A DNA stretch of 64,000 bases from Chryseobacterium piperi (lineage in GTDB: Bacteria > Bacteroidota > Bacteroidia > Flavobacteriales > Weeksellaceae), in contig NZ_CP023049.2 in assembly GCF_002285635.2 (NCBI RefSeq), positions 1,550,001-1,614,000 on the forward strand, in the 5' to 3' direction. Below, one piece after another: positions 9,071 through 18,979 of this stretch (the stretch's first letter is position 1; every line of letters starts with the position of its first letter). The notes beneath the pieces are model-generated. The model had not been told where the DNA came from. It searched no databases and was given only the letters and a program-made list of their open reading frames with translations. A program made the translations under genes and the position numbers.

Positions 9071-10096
9071 ATGAAAAAAACTATTCTCATTATCGTACTA
9101 CTGATTGTAGTAGTGGCGGGATTTTTTGGTTTGAGATTTTATAATACTTATTACGGAAACAACGTAGAAAAGGAAGGATATGTTTTAATTCCTCATGGGG
9201 CAAGCTTTAAGCAGGTCTTAGACTCTATTGGTCCGTATGTACAAAATAAAGAATCTTTTGAAACGGTTGCTAAAGATAAAGACCTTGGCAAATACTTTAA
9301 ACCCGGACGTTACCACATTCAAAATGGAAATGGAAACACCAATATCGTTAACATGATTAAAGCAGGAAATCAATCTGAGAATACTTTTAGAATAGGAGAT
9401 TTTGGAGACGTATATCAAATGGTTGGCAAAGTAACCAAGAAAACTGAACTGGATTCTTTACAATTTGTAAATGATCTTAATACCATTGCAACCGGAAAAG
9501 GATACAAGAGTGCTGAAGATTTAAAAAAATACTTTTTTATTGATTCTTATAATTTTTTCTGGACGGTAACACCTAAAGATTTTTTAAAAAAATTTGAAGA
9601 TCAGTACAACAGTTTCTGGACCGCCGAAAGAAAAGCTAAAGAACAAAAATCAGGATTGACAAGAGATCAGATCTATGCGTTAGCCTCTATTGTCTATAAA
9701 GAATCCGGAGGAAAAAAAGATGAAATGAAAACTATAGCTGGTTTATATTTAAACCGATATAGAAAAGGGATGAAACTGCAATCTGATCCAACCGTAATTT
9801 ATGCAATTAATAAACAAACGAATTTCAAAGAACCGATAAAGAGAGTTTTATACAAACATCTTTCTACTCCATCACCATACAATACCTATGCAAATGCAGG
9901 AATTCCTCCTGGTCCTATTTGTATTGTAGATAAAAATTCGGTAGATGCTGTTTTGGAAGCTGAAAACAATAACTACATATTTATGTGTGCCGATCCTGCA
10001 AGATTTGGATATCACAAGTTCACTGCAAGTGCCGAGGAGCATGCTGTCAATGCAAAAGCTTATCAGGACTGGCTTAATTCAAAAAATATAAAATAA
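9071..10096 (+). CDS. mltG: Endolytic transglycosylase MltG
   Basis: A 341-residue protein with one N-terminal transmembrane helix (about residues 4-23) and a periplasmic YceG-like domain. It cuts nascent peptidoglycan glycan strands and is thought to set strand length. The catalytic glutamate is E211 in ASIVYKESGG, matching the family ASIVEKE pattern, followed by GLYLNRYRKGMKLQSDPTV, which is highly conserved. It lies 31 bp after dapF on the same strand. Confidence 0.93.
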   Translation: MKKTILIIVLLIVVVAGFFGLRFYNTYYGNNVEKEGYVLIPHGASFKQVLDSIGPYVQNKESFETVAKDKDLGKYFKPGRYHIQNGNGNTNIVNMIKAGNQSENTFRIGDFGDVYQMVGKVTKKTELDSLQFVNDLNTIATGKGYKSAEDLKKYFFIDSYNFFWTVTPKDFLKKFEDQYNSFWTAERKAKEQKSGLTRDQIYALASIVYKESGGKKDEMKTIAGLYLNRYRKGMKLQSDPTVIYAINKQTNFKEPIKRVLYKHLSTPSPYNTYANAGIPPGPICIVDKNSVDAVLEAENNNYIFMCADPARFGYHKFTASAEEHAVNAKAYQDWLNSKNIK

Positions 10097-10265
10097 ATAA
10101 CAAATTTAACTTTATTTTAACAATTTAATAATTAACATTTAGCTCTCAAAAGCGACACATTTATTATAAATAATAAACTAATCGTAATATTTTGAAATTC
10201 ACCCAATTATCAATTTCTCAATATTAAGAGATATCCCTTCACGATTTTACACAAAAAATACCCTT

Positions 10266-12764
10266 ATGAATCCAACGGAAATCATTAACATTTTCACAAA
10301 AAAAACCTTAGGGCTTACTTTTGTACTTTCGGCGGCAGCTTTTGCTTTTGCACAGGAAAAGGTAGGTGTTTCGGGCAGTGTGGTGAACAAAACCAATCAG
10401 CCAGTTCCTTATGCTTCAGTAACATTCAGTAATAAAGAAAATAAATTATTCAGTGATGCAGCACTTACCGATGAGAAAGGCCAGTATAAGCTAGATCTTA
10501 CTCCGGGAAATTACGACATCACCGTTGAAGCTATCGATTACAAAAAAAATGTAATTAATAAACAGATTACAGCAACAGGAAATATCGGAGCCTTATCTAT
10601 TGAACCTGAAAAAAGTGCTACCAATCTTAAAACCCAAGATATACAAGGTGTTACTATTACCGTACAGGCAAAGCCATATAAAGTGGAGCTAGATAAAAAA
10701 ACATATGACCCTTCTCAGGATATTGTAAGCAAAGGAGGAACCCTCCAGGATGTTCTTACGAACGTACCCTCGGTTTCCGTAGAAACAGATGGTACTGTTT
10801 CTATGAGAGGAAGCTCTAATGTAAGATTTTTGATCAATGGTAAGCCGTCTGCATTATTAGGTATTGACGATGGCGCTAATGCTTTACAAAGTATTCCTGC
10901 TGATCAGATTGAGAAAATTGAAGTAATTACCAATCCTTCTTCAAAATTTGAGGCAAGTGGTACTGCCGGAATTCTAAACATTATTTTAAAGAAGAATAAA
11001 AAAATGGGATTCAATGGTAGTGTTATAGGAACATTAGGCTATCTTCCTCAAACTGCCCTCAATACTAATCTAAGCTGGAGAAAAGGAAAATTTACTTGGT
11101 TCTTGAATGGCGGTGGCGGATACAGAGAATCCAAGAATACCAACCGGAATAATTCAATATTCAGCAGTGGAGACACAAGACAAATAGACAATGAGTCTAT
11201 CACAAAAAGTAAAAATGACAACTATAACGCTTCTGCCGGTGTAACGTACGATATTAATGATAAAACATCTTTAAATGCCTCCGGAACGGTAAGGACTTTT
11301 GATAATCAAAGTAACGGTACTATCAACTATTATGATTATTTTACTGATAATACATCAGCATTCAGACAGCGTTTAAGTACCGGAAACGGCAATAACCTGG
11401 CCTTTCAGGGGGATTTAGGATTAGATCACAAATTTGACGATAAAGGACAGAACCTTTCATTATCAGCAAGTTTACAAAGAAATCGTTCCAATAATGATAC
11501 GGAGATCAATGATACAAGAAATGGTGATTTCCAGCTTGAAGATCTAGTAAATCAAAGAACCGTCAATCAATCATTTATAGGAAAAGCAGATTATGAACTT
11601 CCAATAGGTGAGAACTCTAAAATTGAAGCAGGATACAGACTTGATGTCAACAAAAATAACTATAACAACATGGTTATGGAAAGCACCGCATTACATCCTC
11701 TGATGTCATATCTTGAAGATTATTCTTATAATGCGACATATAAAGAGATGTTTAACGCTTTCTATCTTCAGTTTAAAAGTAAAATAGGGAAACTGGGATA
11801 TCAGATAGGTTTAAGAGATGAAATCTCTAAAGTAGATATCAACTATTTAAACCTTGCCGGACGCATGCAAAAAACAACTAAAAATTACAATAACCTTTTC
11901 CCAAGTGTATTCCTAAGCTATGAGATTGCTAAAGACAATCAGTTTTTAGTTAATTATTCAAGAAGAATTGACCGCCCACGTTCTTTTTTTATGATTCCTA
12001 ATCCAAGCTATAATGATAATCAAAATATCTTTGATGGAAATATTGACCTGAATCCTTCTTATGTAGATTCTTATGAAGTAGGATACAGTATTTCTAAAAA
12101 AAGCTTTACCATCAACCCTACTCTATATTACAGACGTTCTACTGATGATGTGAAAATGTTGGTTTATAATACAACTATTAACGGAGTTAACACTTTCCAT
12201 ACCAAACCCATCAACTTAGGAAACGATGATCGTTATGGTTTAGACTTGAATTTTAATTGGGATGCTACCAAATGGCTAAAGTTCATGGGTAACGTGGATT
12301 TATTTGGCTATAAAACAACAGGAACTTATACTGGTCCAGAAGTAACACAGCCTGTTCCTTTTGAAGGAAGTGGTTTTTCTACCAGAGCACGGCTTACTTC
12401 TACCTTTAAAGTAGATAAAACATTCAGTTTCCAACTTCAGGGATTCTATAGAGGGGCGCAGAAAACACAAAGCCAGGACAGAAAAGATATGTATGCAATA
12501 AGTTTAGGAGCTTCTAAAACCATTTGGAATGGTAACGGAACCATAAGCTTCAACGTTCAGGATATCTTTAATACCAGAGCTATGAGAATAACCAGTTATG
12601 GGCCAAATTTTACAAGAGATTCTTATATGCAATGGCAGCCGAGACAGTTTGCACTGTCTTTAACTTACAGATTTAAACAAGGCGAAAAAATAGAACAGCC
12701 TAAAAAGAAAAAAGACATCAATGCCAATGATACAGGTGGCGATGAACAAGGTGGCCCAATGTAA
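10266..12764 (+). CDS. TonB-dependent outer-membrane receptor
   Basis: An 832-residue outer-membrane protein. After a signal peptide ending near AFAQ come a carboxypeptidase-regulatory-like Ig domain (about residues 33-115, GSVVNKTNQPVPYASV), a plug domain (about 130-240, with VSMRGSSNVRFLINGKPS and ITNPSSKFEASGTAGILNI) and a large beta-barrel of the outer-membrane beta-barrel family 3 type ending near FALSLTYRF. A polar tail of about 35 residues rich in Lys, Asp and Gly follows the barrel, which is unusual because the last barrel strand is normally C-terminal. It is monocistronic and no SusD partner is present, so it is not a SusC protein. The ligand is unknown. Confidence 0.88.
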   Translation: MNPTEIINIFTKKTLGLTFVLSAAAFAFAQEKVGVSGSVVNKTNQPVPYASVTFSNKENKLFSDAALTDEKGQYKLDLTPGNYDITVEAIDYKKNVINKQITATGNIGALSIEPEKSATNLKTQDIQGVTITVQAKPYKVELDKKTYDPSQDIVSKGGTLQDVLTNVPSVSVETDGTVSMRGSSNVRFLINGKPSALLGIDDGANALQSIPADQIEKIEVITNPSSKFEASGTAGILNIILKKNKKMGFNGSVIGTLGYLPQTALNTNLSWRKGKFTWFLNGGGGYRESKNTNRNNSIFSSGDTRQIDNESITKSKNDNYNASAGVTYDINDKTSLNASGTVRTFDNQSNGTINYYDYFTDNTSAFRQRLSTGNGNNLAFQGDLGLDHKFDDKGQNLSLSASLQRNRSNNDTEINDTRNGDFQLEDLVNQRTVNQSFIGKADYELPIGENSKIEAGYRLDVNKNNYNNMVMESTALHPLMSYLEDYSYNATYKEMFNAFYLQFKSKIGKLGYQIGLRDEISKVDINYLNLAGRMQKTTKNYNNLFPSVFLSYEIAKDNQFLVNYSRRIDRPRSFFMIPNPSYNDNQNIFDGNIDLNPSYVDSYEVGYSISKKSFTINPTLYYRRSTDDVKMLVYNTTINGVNTFHTKPINLGNDDRYGLDLNFNWDATKWLKFMGNVDLFGYKTTGTYTGPEVTQPVPFEGSGFSTRARLTSTFKVDKTFSFQLQGFYRGAQKTQSQDRKDMYAISLGASKTIWNGNGTISFNVQDIFNTRAMRITSYGPNFTRDSYMQWQPRQFALSLTYRFKQGEKIEQPKKKKDINANDTGGDEQGGPM

Positions 12765-12778
12765 CAGTATCATAAAAA

Positions 12779-12802
12779 AATCCCGAAAGTATTTTCGGGA
12801 TT
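12779..12802. terminator. Bidirectional intrinsic terminator
   Basis: AATCCCGAAA (12779-12788) pairs with TTTCGGGATT (12793-12802), with A- and T-runs outside. It serves the TonB receptor gene and the convergent cytidylyltransferase-like gene. Confidence 0.85.
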
Positions 12803-12806
12803 TTTT

Positions 12807-13250
12807 TTATTTAGCAGCGGGTACTTTACTTTTTTCCGCTTCAAAGATTCTCTTTCTCAGATCACTGGAAGAAAACCTATGATCTCTTTTATTGTAATAG
12901 ATCTCAATACCTTTTTCCTCACAATACTTCTTCCCGGTGAAGTCTTTATCCAAATAATCATCTCCAATGATTCTTACATCGATCACAAATGATTTTAAAA
13001 TGTCTTCAAGATCTTCTTCAGTATAATACGGAATAATTTCATCAACAGCATTGACAGCTTTCAGCTGAATATATCGTTCTACTATCGTTTGAGTAGGTTT
13101 ATTTTTATTAGGACGTTCGTGTGAAGGGTCAATCTGTAAACCAACAATTAAATAATCACAAATTGTTTTTGCCTCTTCAAGCATTTTGATATGCCCTGCA
13201 TGAAGTAAATCAAATGAAGAGAATGTAATCCCTATTCTTTCTGTTTTCAT
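12807..13250 (-). CDS. Adenylyl/cytidylyltransferase family protein
   Basis: A 147-residue nucleotidyltransferase of the HxGH class. FSSFDLLHAGHIKML carries the nucleotide-binding motif H17-x-x-H20 and a C-terminal SSSDLRKRI takes the place of the RTxGISTT-type loop. Its size and layout match TagD/GCT-like glycerol-3-phosphate cytidylyltransferases, and similar stand-alone genes occur in flavobacterial polysaccharide loci. It closes a left-facing cluster with galE and a DegT aminotransferase, which supports a role in making an activated sugar or polyol. The exact substrate is unknown. Confidence 0.75.
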   Translation of the reverse strand: MKTERIGITFSSFDLLHAGHIKMLEEAKTICDYLIVGLQIDPSHERPNKNKPTQTIVERYIQLKAVNAVDEIIPYYTEEDLEDILKSFVIDVRIIGDDYLDKDFTGKKYCEEKGIEIYYNKRDHRFSSSDLRKRIFEAEKSKVPAAK

Positions 13251-13343
13251 ATTAATATTTTTTTTAACTGCGATAAAATATAATTATTTTACAATAATAA
13301 AGGTGTTATATTTCAAGAGAACATTATTATGTATACCTAATAG

Positions 13344-14363
13344 CTAGTTTCTGGTGGCAAGATACTTCTGCCATTCCCATACCGTTCTTAATGCTTCTTG
13401 TAATGGGGTTTCTGATTTCCAGTTCAGTTCTTTTTCAGCCTTATCTGCATTAGCATATGCTATGGTAATGTCTCCTTCCCTTCTATCACAAATCTGATAA
13501 GGAACCTGCACATTATTGGCTGTCTCAAATGCCTTGACTACTTCCAATACAGAGGACCCTTTTCCTGTTCCTAGATTATAAATATCAATGACTGCCTCTT
13601 CCGATTGATTTTCTATCAATCTTTTCAGGGCAGCAACATGAGCCTTAGCTAAGTCTACCACATAAATATAATCACGAATTGCTGTTCCATCTTCTGTTGG
13701 ATAATCATTTCCCCAAATACTTAATTTTTCACGAATTCCGGCTGCAGTCTGCATCACATAAGGAACCAGATTGTTAGGAATTCCTATGGGTAATTCACCC
13801 AACTTCCCTGACGGATGGGCACCAATAGGATTAAAATATCTGAGTAAAGAAATTTTCCCCTGATGGGCTTTCGCAAAATCTTTAAGGATTTCTTCCCCCA
13901 TTTGCTTTGTTTTCCCATATACACTTTCAGGTGCTTTTAAAGGAGTATTTTCATCAATAGGCATTGTATCTGCCTGTCCGTATACAGTACAGGAAGAACT
14001 GAAAATGAAATTAGAGATCCCTCTTGTCTTAAACTCCTGAAGTACGTTAATAAGAGAAAACAAATTGTTTTCATAATAGTCTATAGGTTTGATCTGACTT
14101 TCTCCTACCGCTTTAGAGGCCGCAAAATTAATACACCCATCAATCGGATGAGCATCAAAAACCTGAGTGAGAAGTTCTTTTCTTTTTAAATCAAAAGGAT
14201 AAAATACAGGTTTCTTTCCCGTAATTTCTTCTATATTTTTTAAAATAAATTTTTCAGAATTGGATAAGTCATCTACAATAACAACTTCAAAGTTATTATT
14301 GAGAAGTTCTACAACTGTGTGAGAACCAATATAGCCAAGACCACCTGTTACGAGTATTGCCAT
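13344..14363 (-). CDS. galE: UDP-glucose 4-epimerase
   Basis: Interconverts UDP-glucose and UDP-galactose using bound NAD; cytoplasmic. The 339-residue length is standard. The Rossmann motif GGLGYIGSHT is at residues 7-16, the SSSCTVYG segment at 122-129 supplies the active-site serine or threonine, and Y149-x3-K153 (SVYGKTK) is the SDR catalytic pair. Late motifs YNLGTGKGSSVLEV and RREGD are GalE-typical. It lies between a small membrane protein and the cytidylyltransferase-like gene on the same strand, suggesting use in surface polysaccharide synthesis rather than galactose catabolism. Confidence 0.93.
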   Translation of the reverse strand: MAILVTGGLGYIGSHTVVELLNNNFEVVIVDDLSNSEKFILKNIEEITGKKPVFYPFDLKRKELLTQVFDAHPIDGCINFAASKAVGESQIKPIDYYENNLFSLINVLQEFKTRGISNFIFSSSCTVYGQADTMPIDENTPLKAPESVYGKTKQMGEEILKDFAKAHQGKISLLRYFNPIGAHPSGKLGELPIGIPNNLVPYVMQTAAGIREKLSIWGNDYPTEDGTAIRDYIYVVDLAKAHVAALKRLIENQSEEAVIDIYNLGTGKGSSVLEVVKAFETANNVQVPYQICDRREGDITIAYANADKAEKELNWKSETPLQEALRTVWEWQKYLATRN

Positions 14364-14379
14364 TTTTTAGTAATAAATT

Positions 14380-14796
14380 TTATTCTTCGTTTTGTCCTAT
14401 GTTGTCTATTTCATTGTAATCCTGGTCTCCTTTTATCTTGTATTTATTTACAATGAATAAGATCACTACAAATAAAAGGAAAAATTTCAAATCAGGATAA
14501 CTCATCATTCCGTGAAATCTATTTTTCAGTATAAGTATTAAAGCATAATAGCCGGTAAAAATTGTAAATAAAGCTAAACTGAGATTTAAAAACAAAATCG
14601 CTTTATCGTATTTTTCAACTAAGTTAACAAACGCAAATGAATTCACTACAATTGAAAAACCGGCAATTAAGAACTTAAATATGCTGAAATCCTTAAATAC
14701 GGAAAAAAGAGAAAGCGTTGATACAAGAAAAAGTATTAAACTAATGGTGATAGCCAAATAATAAACTACTTTATACTTAAACAGCTTTCTTTTCAT
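14380..14796 (-). CDS. Small four-helix membrane protein
   Basis: A 138-residue protein with four hydrophobic segments (about residues 13-31, 40-58, 66-85 and 100-115) and a short polar acidic C-terminus. I do not recognise the family. It lies 3 bp downstream of the DegT aminotransferase gene and 16 bp upstream of galE, so it is part of their operon and may belong to the same surface-glycan pathway. Confidence 0.6.
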   Translation of the reverse strand: MKRKLFKYKVVYYLAITISLILFLVSTLSLFSVFKDFSIFKFLIAGFSIVVNSFAFVNLVEKYDKAILFLNLSLALFTIFTGYYALILILKNRFHGMMSYPDLKFFLLFVVILFIVNKYKIKGDQDYNEIDNIGQNEE

Positions 14797-14799
14797 TCG

Positions 14800-15924
14800 C
14801 TATCCCATAAACTCAAGCACCGCTTCCGTAATATACTTCAGTTGCTCTTCATCCAGCTCTGTATGCATCGGTAAAGAAATCACCTGATCCAAAAGCTTAT
14901 CTGTATTAACAAAATCTGCATCGTTGCTATCCTGAAAATATGCTTTTTGCTTTCTTAATGCTACCGGATAGTAAATCATAGCCGGTATTTCCTGTTCAGT
15001 AAGATATTTCTGTAGATCATTACGTTTTCCGTTTAAGATTCTTAATGTGTATTGATGAAATACATGACTAGAATTTTCCGCTCTCTTCGGTGTTAAAATA
15101 TCAGGATGGTTGGCAAAAGCCTCATCATAATAATCTGCAGCCTTTCTTCTGGCTTCATTATAAGAATCCAGATTAGGCAATTTTTTTCTTAAAATAGCAG
15201 CCTGAATACTATCTAAGCGGGAGTTTACACCAACCTCATCATGATAATATCTTTCATACATCCCATGATTTACAATCCCTCTTAAACGGTGAGCCAATTC
15301 GTCATTATTGGTGAAAATAGCTCCACCATCTCCATAACAACCTAAATTTTTAGATGGGAAAAATGAAGTTGTTCCAACCGTAGACATCGTTCCTGCCTGC
15401 TTTACTGTTCCGTCAGAGAAAGTATAGTCTGCACCTATTGCCTGTGCGTTATCCTCAATCACATAAAGGTTATTTTCTTCTGCAATTTTTAGTATCTCTT
15501 CCATATTGGCACATTGCCCGAAAAGATGCACAGGAATAATAGCTTTCGTTCTCGGAGTAATCGCCTTTTTTATTTGCTCTGTTGAAATCGTGAATGTATC
15601 GTAATCTACATCTACTAAAACAGGTTTAAGTTTCAATAAATGAATAACTTCTACAGTAGCTGCAAAAGTAAAATCAGCAGTGATTACCTCATCTCCTTCT
15701 TTAAGATCTAAAGCCATCAAAGCAATCTGCAAAGCATCTGTCCCGTTTGCACAAGGAATCACATGCTTCACATCTAAATAAGATTCCAATTCATTCTGGA
15801 AGGACTTTACCTCAGGGCCGTTGATAAAGGCCGCTGAATCCATTACATTTAACACTGCATTATCTACATCATTCTTTATTTTGTAATACTGACTTTGCAA
15901 GTCAACCATCTGAATTTTTTTCAT
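14800..15924 (-). CDS. DegT/DnrJ/EryC1/StrS-family sugar aminotransferase
   Basis: A 374-residue PLP-dependent enzyme of the type that transaminates nucleotide-linked keto-sugars. The PLP lysine is K192 in SFFPSKNLGCYGDGG, D158 in VIEDNAQAIGA contacts the cofactor ring, and CANGTDALQIAL (around residue 60) forms the phosphate-binding turn. It is the first gene of a left-facing cluster with a membrane protein, galE and a cytidylyltransferase-like gene. The product is probably an amino sugar for LPS or capsule, but no dehydratase that would make the keto-sugar is present nearby. Confidence 0.88.
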   Translation of the reverse strand: MKKIQMVDLQSQYYKIKNDVDNAVLNVMDSAAFINGPEVKSFQNELESYLDVKHVIPCANGTDALQIALMALDLKEGDEVITADFTFAATVEVIHLLKLKPVLVDVDYDTFTISTEQIKKAITPRTKAIIPVHLFGQCANMEEILKIAEENNLYVIEDNAQAIGADYTFSDGTVKQAGTMSTVGTTSFFPSKNLGCYGDGGAIFTNNDELAHRLRGIVNHGMYERYYHDEVGVNSRLDSIQAAILRKKLPNLDSYNEARRKAADYYDEAFANHPDILTPKRAENSSHVFHQYTLRILNGKRNDLQKYLTEQEIPAMIYYPVALRKQKAYFQDSNDADFVNTDKLLDQVISLPMHTELDEEQLKYITEAVLEFMG

Positions 15925-16246
15925 AAATAAATATTTCCGTAAAAATAAGGAATTTAGTATCCATTCAAAAATTTTATTGATTTTGTTTTAGCTTTAAATA
16001 AAATAACTCTACGAAAAAACTCTACTAGTTTGTCTTTGAGCTAATTACTCAATTTCTTTTGCCCAGACAATACTCTTTTTCAAGGACTAAATTAATTAAT
16101 CTGCCTTTTATGCCAATCCACTATCTGAGCTCACTCAGGAATCATTTCATTAAAAAAAGTTCAGCCTCTCCATTGGAGCGGTTGAACTTTTTATTTTCCC
16201 AACAAGTTGATAAGCTATTATCACTTAATGAATATTTTCAATATCA
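15925..16246. other. Intergenic stretch between ppc and the DegT gene
   Basis: About 320 bp without a convincing gene. It contains the ppc terminator hairpin at 16152-16195 and presumably the DegT-cluster promoter close to 15930-16000, though I see no clean consensus there. An open frame at 16059-16310 runs through the hairpin and into ppc and is not credible as a protein. Confidence 0.5.
16152..16195 (-). terminator. Intrinsic terminator of ppc
   Basis: A long hairpin with arms around AAAGTTCAGCC and GGTTGAACTTT (one G-U type mismatch) and an inner CTCCA/TGGAG helix, flanked by A- and T-runs, 52 bp beyond the ppc stop codon. Confidence 0.75.
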
Positions 16247-18781
16247 TTATGCTGAATTTCTACTCGCATTGATATTTCCAAACAGAGAACGTGTCACTAA
16301 TTTTTCATAGGCTTCTTTATCTCCCTCTCCTTTCTGAATTTTCATTAAAGCATATTGTTGGATACTCAATAATGGTAATACAATTTTCTCGCGGATTTTT
16401 ACGGATTTTCGGGAAAGCGGATCTTCTTCCTGGAGCATTGAAAACCCTGTCAGTTCCAGCATAATATCTTTGGAAAGGTTATATTCCTCAAAAAGTACAT
16501 TCCAGAATTCTCCAAATTTAGTATTGTTTTTGATATAGTAAGTCAGTGGGAAATAAGATTTATTCATACTCATCATGGAGTTTAAAACTAAAGTTTTAAA
16601 GAAGTCCGAACCTTTATACAATTCTCTTACTTCTTCAAACCTTCCCTGCTTTTTCATTTCCTCCATAGCAAAGCCAAATCCAAAGAATCCGGGCACATTT
16701 TGCTTTAGCTGTGACCATGATCCGACAAACGGAATAGCTCTCAGGTCTTCGAACCTAAGCTCATCTCCATTTCCTCGTTTTGAAGGTCTGCTTCCGATAT
16801 TTGTTTTTCCATAATACTCGAGTGTACTCATTTCCTGTAAATAAGGTACAAACATAGGATGAGCCTTCAAATCCGAATATTTTTTATAGCTGATTTCAGC
16901 CAACTCAGTAATCAGTTTTCTTTCTTTTTCAGTGAGCTCTTTTTTAGCATTCTTAAAGACATCATTTTCAACACCGGCAGTTAAAAGCTGTTCAAAATTA
17001 TATTTTGCCTGCTCTTTATTTCCGAAAATGCTGGTAATCGTCTGCCCCTGAATGGTTAATTCAATTTTATTATTAGCTATTGTTTTTCCTTGTGAAGCAT
17101 AGAAATCATGGGTCTTTCCTCCTCCTCTTGCAGGTGGTCCTCCTCTTCCGTCAAAGAACACTACTTTTATTCCATTCTGCTCAGAAAGCTTTGTTAAAAC
17201 CTCTTTAGCTTTATAAATTTCCCAGTTAGCTTTCAGATATCCCCCATCTTTGGTTCCATCTGAAAAACCAAGCATGATCGTCTGTTGCTGCCCTCTTTTT
17301 TCAAGATGCTTTTTATATACTGGATTCTGATAAAGCTCATTCATTACGCTTTCTGCATTGTGAAGCCCTTCCATAGTTTCAAATAACGGAACAATATCCA
17401 TATTGATATCTTCATCTTTGTAACCACAGATTTTAAAGAATGCATATACATTCATCACATCTTTCACCGCATCAGAATTAGAAATAATATATCGACTCAT
17501 TCCTCTTAATCCGTTCTGCTCCTGAATTTCTTTAACCTGAGCGACAGTCAGTAAAGTATCTTTTACGATCCCTTCAAAATCCTCAGGATTTACCGGAGTT
17601 GATACCTGAATCAATTGATTAAATTTGTCATTTTGGCTGGCATCCGCATCACCATTTATTTTTGCAAAAACCTCATCAATTACCTGCTGATGAATTCTAC
17701 TGTCCTGACGAACATCCAGGGTAGCGAAGTGAGTCCCGAAAATTTTAACCCGGTCTTTGAAATTGACAATCAGGTCTAAAAACAAAGAATTATGATGGGT
17801 AATAAGAATACGCTCAGCTTCCTCTACTCTTTTGAGAATATCTTCAGTGGTCAGTTTCTGATTATTAAAAATGGCTGCATATAATTCATCATTCAACTCC
17901 TGCAATACTTCTGAAACGCCACGGAAGCTCAATCTTCTCCTTACATATTTCAGATGACTGTAATATGATTTTAAAATAGCTGAACGGAGCTCTTCCGCAA
18001 CTCTTTGAGTAACATCTGCTGTCACAAAAGGATTTCCATCACGATCTCCTCCCGGCCAGAATCCAAGTTGAATAATATCTTCATGAAGGTGAAAATGCCC
18101 GTTTCCAAAAGTCGTTCTGATTTTCGTAAACAACTCCCCAATGGTATCATAATATACATATCTCAAATAAGAGATGATACTCAGAGCCTCATCAATCGGA
18201 GTCGGCTTTTCTTTATTTACAAAAGGAGTTTTTCCCAACTGCTGAAGCAGCATATCAATATTGGTCACAGAATCCGTAGTAATAGCAGATCTTAGATCTT
18301 GGATAATCCTTTGTACAGAGCTCGGATAAAACTGGGTCGGGTGTGCAGTAAAAACAACTTTTACAGTAAAGTCTTTTAATTTCTCACGTACCTTTTCAAG
18401 CTTATGATCTTGTTGGGAACGTTCAAAAAGATTCGTTACCGTTCCATTATCACTTTCTGAATGCAGGTTAGGGAATGCAGCATCTTCTATACTGTCAAAC
18501 AAAACCACCTGTCTTTCTATATACTGAATAATTTTAAAAAGCAACTCCAGTTTCTGCTCTTCAGTTTTGAGGTCGGTATGACTTCTGAAAAACTCTTCTA
18601 CAATTTCTTCAGGAGTTTTTCCAGCTTCATAGCCATTTTTACTTTCCTCATATAAAAACGGGAGAAGCATCCCGATATTAGTCATTTTATCATAAGGCAG
18701 ACTCATAAATAATGAATTGTAGATCTGAAATTTATTTTCTACAATCTGCCTGAATTTTTCTGCGCGTTGGTCGTGTATCAT
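16247..18781 (-). CDS. ppc: Phosphoenolpyruvate carboxylase
   Basis: Adds bicarbonate to phosphoenolpyruvate to make oxaloacetate, feeding the TCA cycle; cytoplasmic. The 844-residue protein carries the family signatures: VVFTAHPTQ with catalytic H147, GFWPGGDRDGNPFV, MLGFSDGTKDGGYL, and the glycine loop FFDGRGGPPARGGG. NIGSRPSKR precedes the C-terminal effector region, and the protein ends in INASRNSA where other members end in a similar RNTG-like tail, so it is complete. It is a single-gene unit with a -7 element only four bases from the ATG, so its mRNA may be nearly leaderless. Confidence 0.95.
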   Translation of the reverse strand: MIHDQRAEKFRQIVENKFQIYNSLFMSLPYDKMTNIGMLLPFLYEESKNGYEAGKTPEEIVEEFFRSHTDLKTEEQKLELLFKIIQYIERQVVLFDSIEDAAFPNLHSESDNGTVTNLFERSQQDHKLEKVREKLKDFTVKVVFTAHPTQFYPSSVQRIIQDLRSAITTDSVTNIDMLLQQLGKTPFVNKEKPTPIDEALSIISYLRYVYYDTIGELFTKIRTTFGNGHFHLHEDIIQLGFWPGGDRDGNPFVTADVTQRVAEELRSAILKSYYSHLKYVRRRLSFRGVSEVLQELNDELYAAIFNNQKLTTEDILKRVEEAERILITHHNSLFLDLIVNFKDRVKIFGTHFATLDVRQDSRIHQQVIDEVFAKINGDADASQNDKFNQLIQVSTPVNPEDFEGIVKDTLLTVAQVKEIQEQNGLRGMSRYIISNSDAVKDVMNVYAFFKICGYKDEDINMDIVPLFETMEGLHNAESVMNELYQNPVYKKHLEKRGQQQTIMLGFSDGTKDGGYLKANWEIYKAKEVLTKLSEQNGIKVVFFDGRGGPPARGGGKTHDFYASQGKTIANNKIELTIQGQTITSIFGNKEQAKYNFEQLLTAGVENDVFKNAKKELTEKERKLITELAEISYKKYSDLKAHPMFVPYLQEMSTLEYYGKTNIGSRPSKRGNGDELRFEDLRAIPFVGSWSQLKQNVPGFFGFGFAMEEMKKQGRFEEVRELYKGSDFFKTLVLNSMMSMNKSYFPLTYYIKNNTKFGEFWNVLFEEYNLSKDIMLELTGFSMLQEEDPLSRKSVKIREKIVLPLLSIQQYALMKIQKGEGDKEAYEKLVTRSLFGNINASRNSA

Positions 18782-18785
18782 ATAA

Positions 18786-18793
18786 CAAATTTA
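18786..18793 (-). promoter_or_regulatory. -7 element (TAAATTTG) immediately before ppc
   Basis: Read on the minus strand, TAAATTTG is an exact TAnnTTTG match and leaves only four bases before the ppc ATG. No TTG sits at the expected -33 distance. Confidence 0.45.
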
Positions 18794-18979
18794 AATGATT
18801 TTGTTTTTAATCCCTGCCTATTTTTATTTAAAATTATAAAATATTCAAGAGAATGAAAATACCCTCATCATTCCGATATTTTTAAAAATTAAAATTAAAT
18901 GAGTATCTGTTAACCATTTTCAGAGTAACTATATAACAAAAATATCTTCAATCTTGTTTTCCCAATAAAATCTACAACC

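Noticed and set aside
10097..10265. Promoter for the TonB receptor gene
   Set aside because: TATTTTG occurs but with one base too few for TAnnTTTG, and no spaced TTG was found.
16059..16310. An 83-codon open frame between the DegT gene and ppc
   Set aside because: It runs through the ppc terminator hairpin and into the 3' end of ppc on the other strand.
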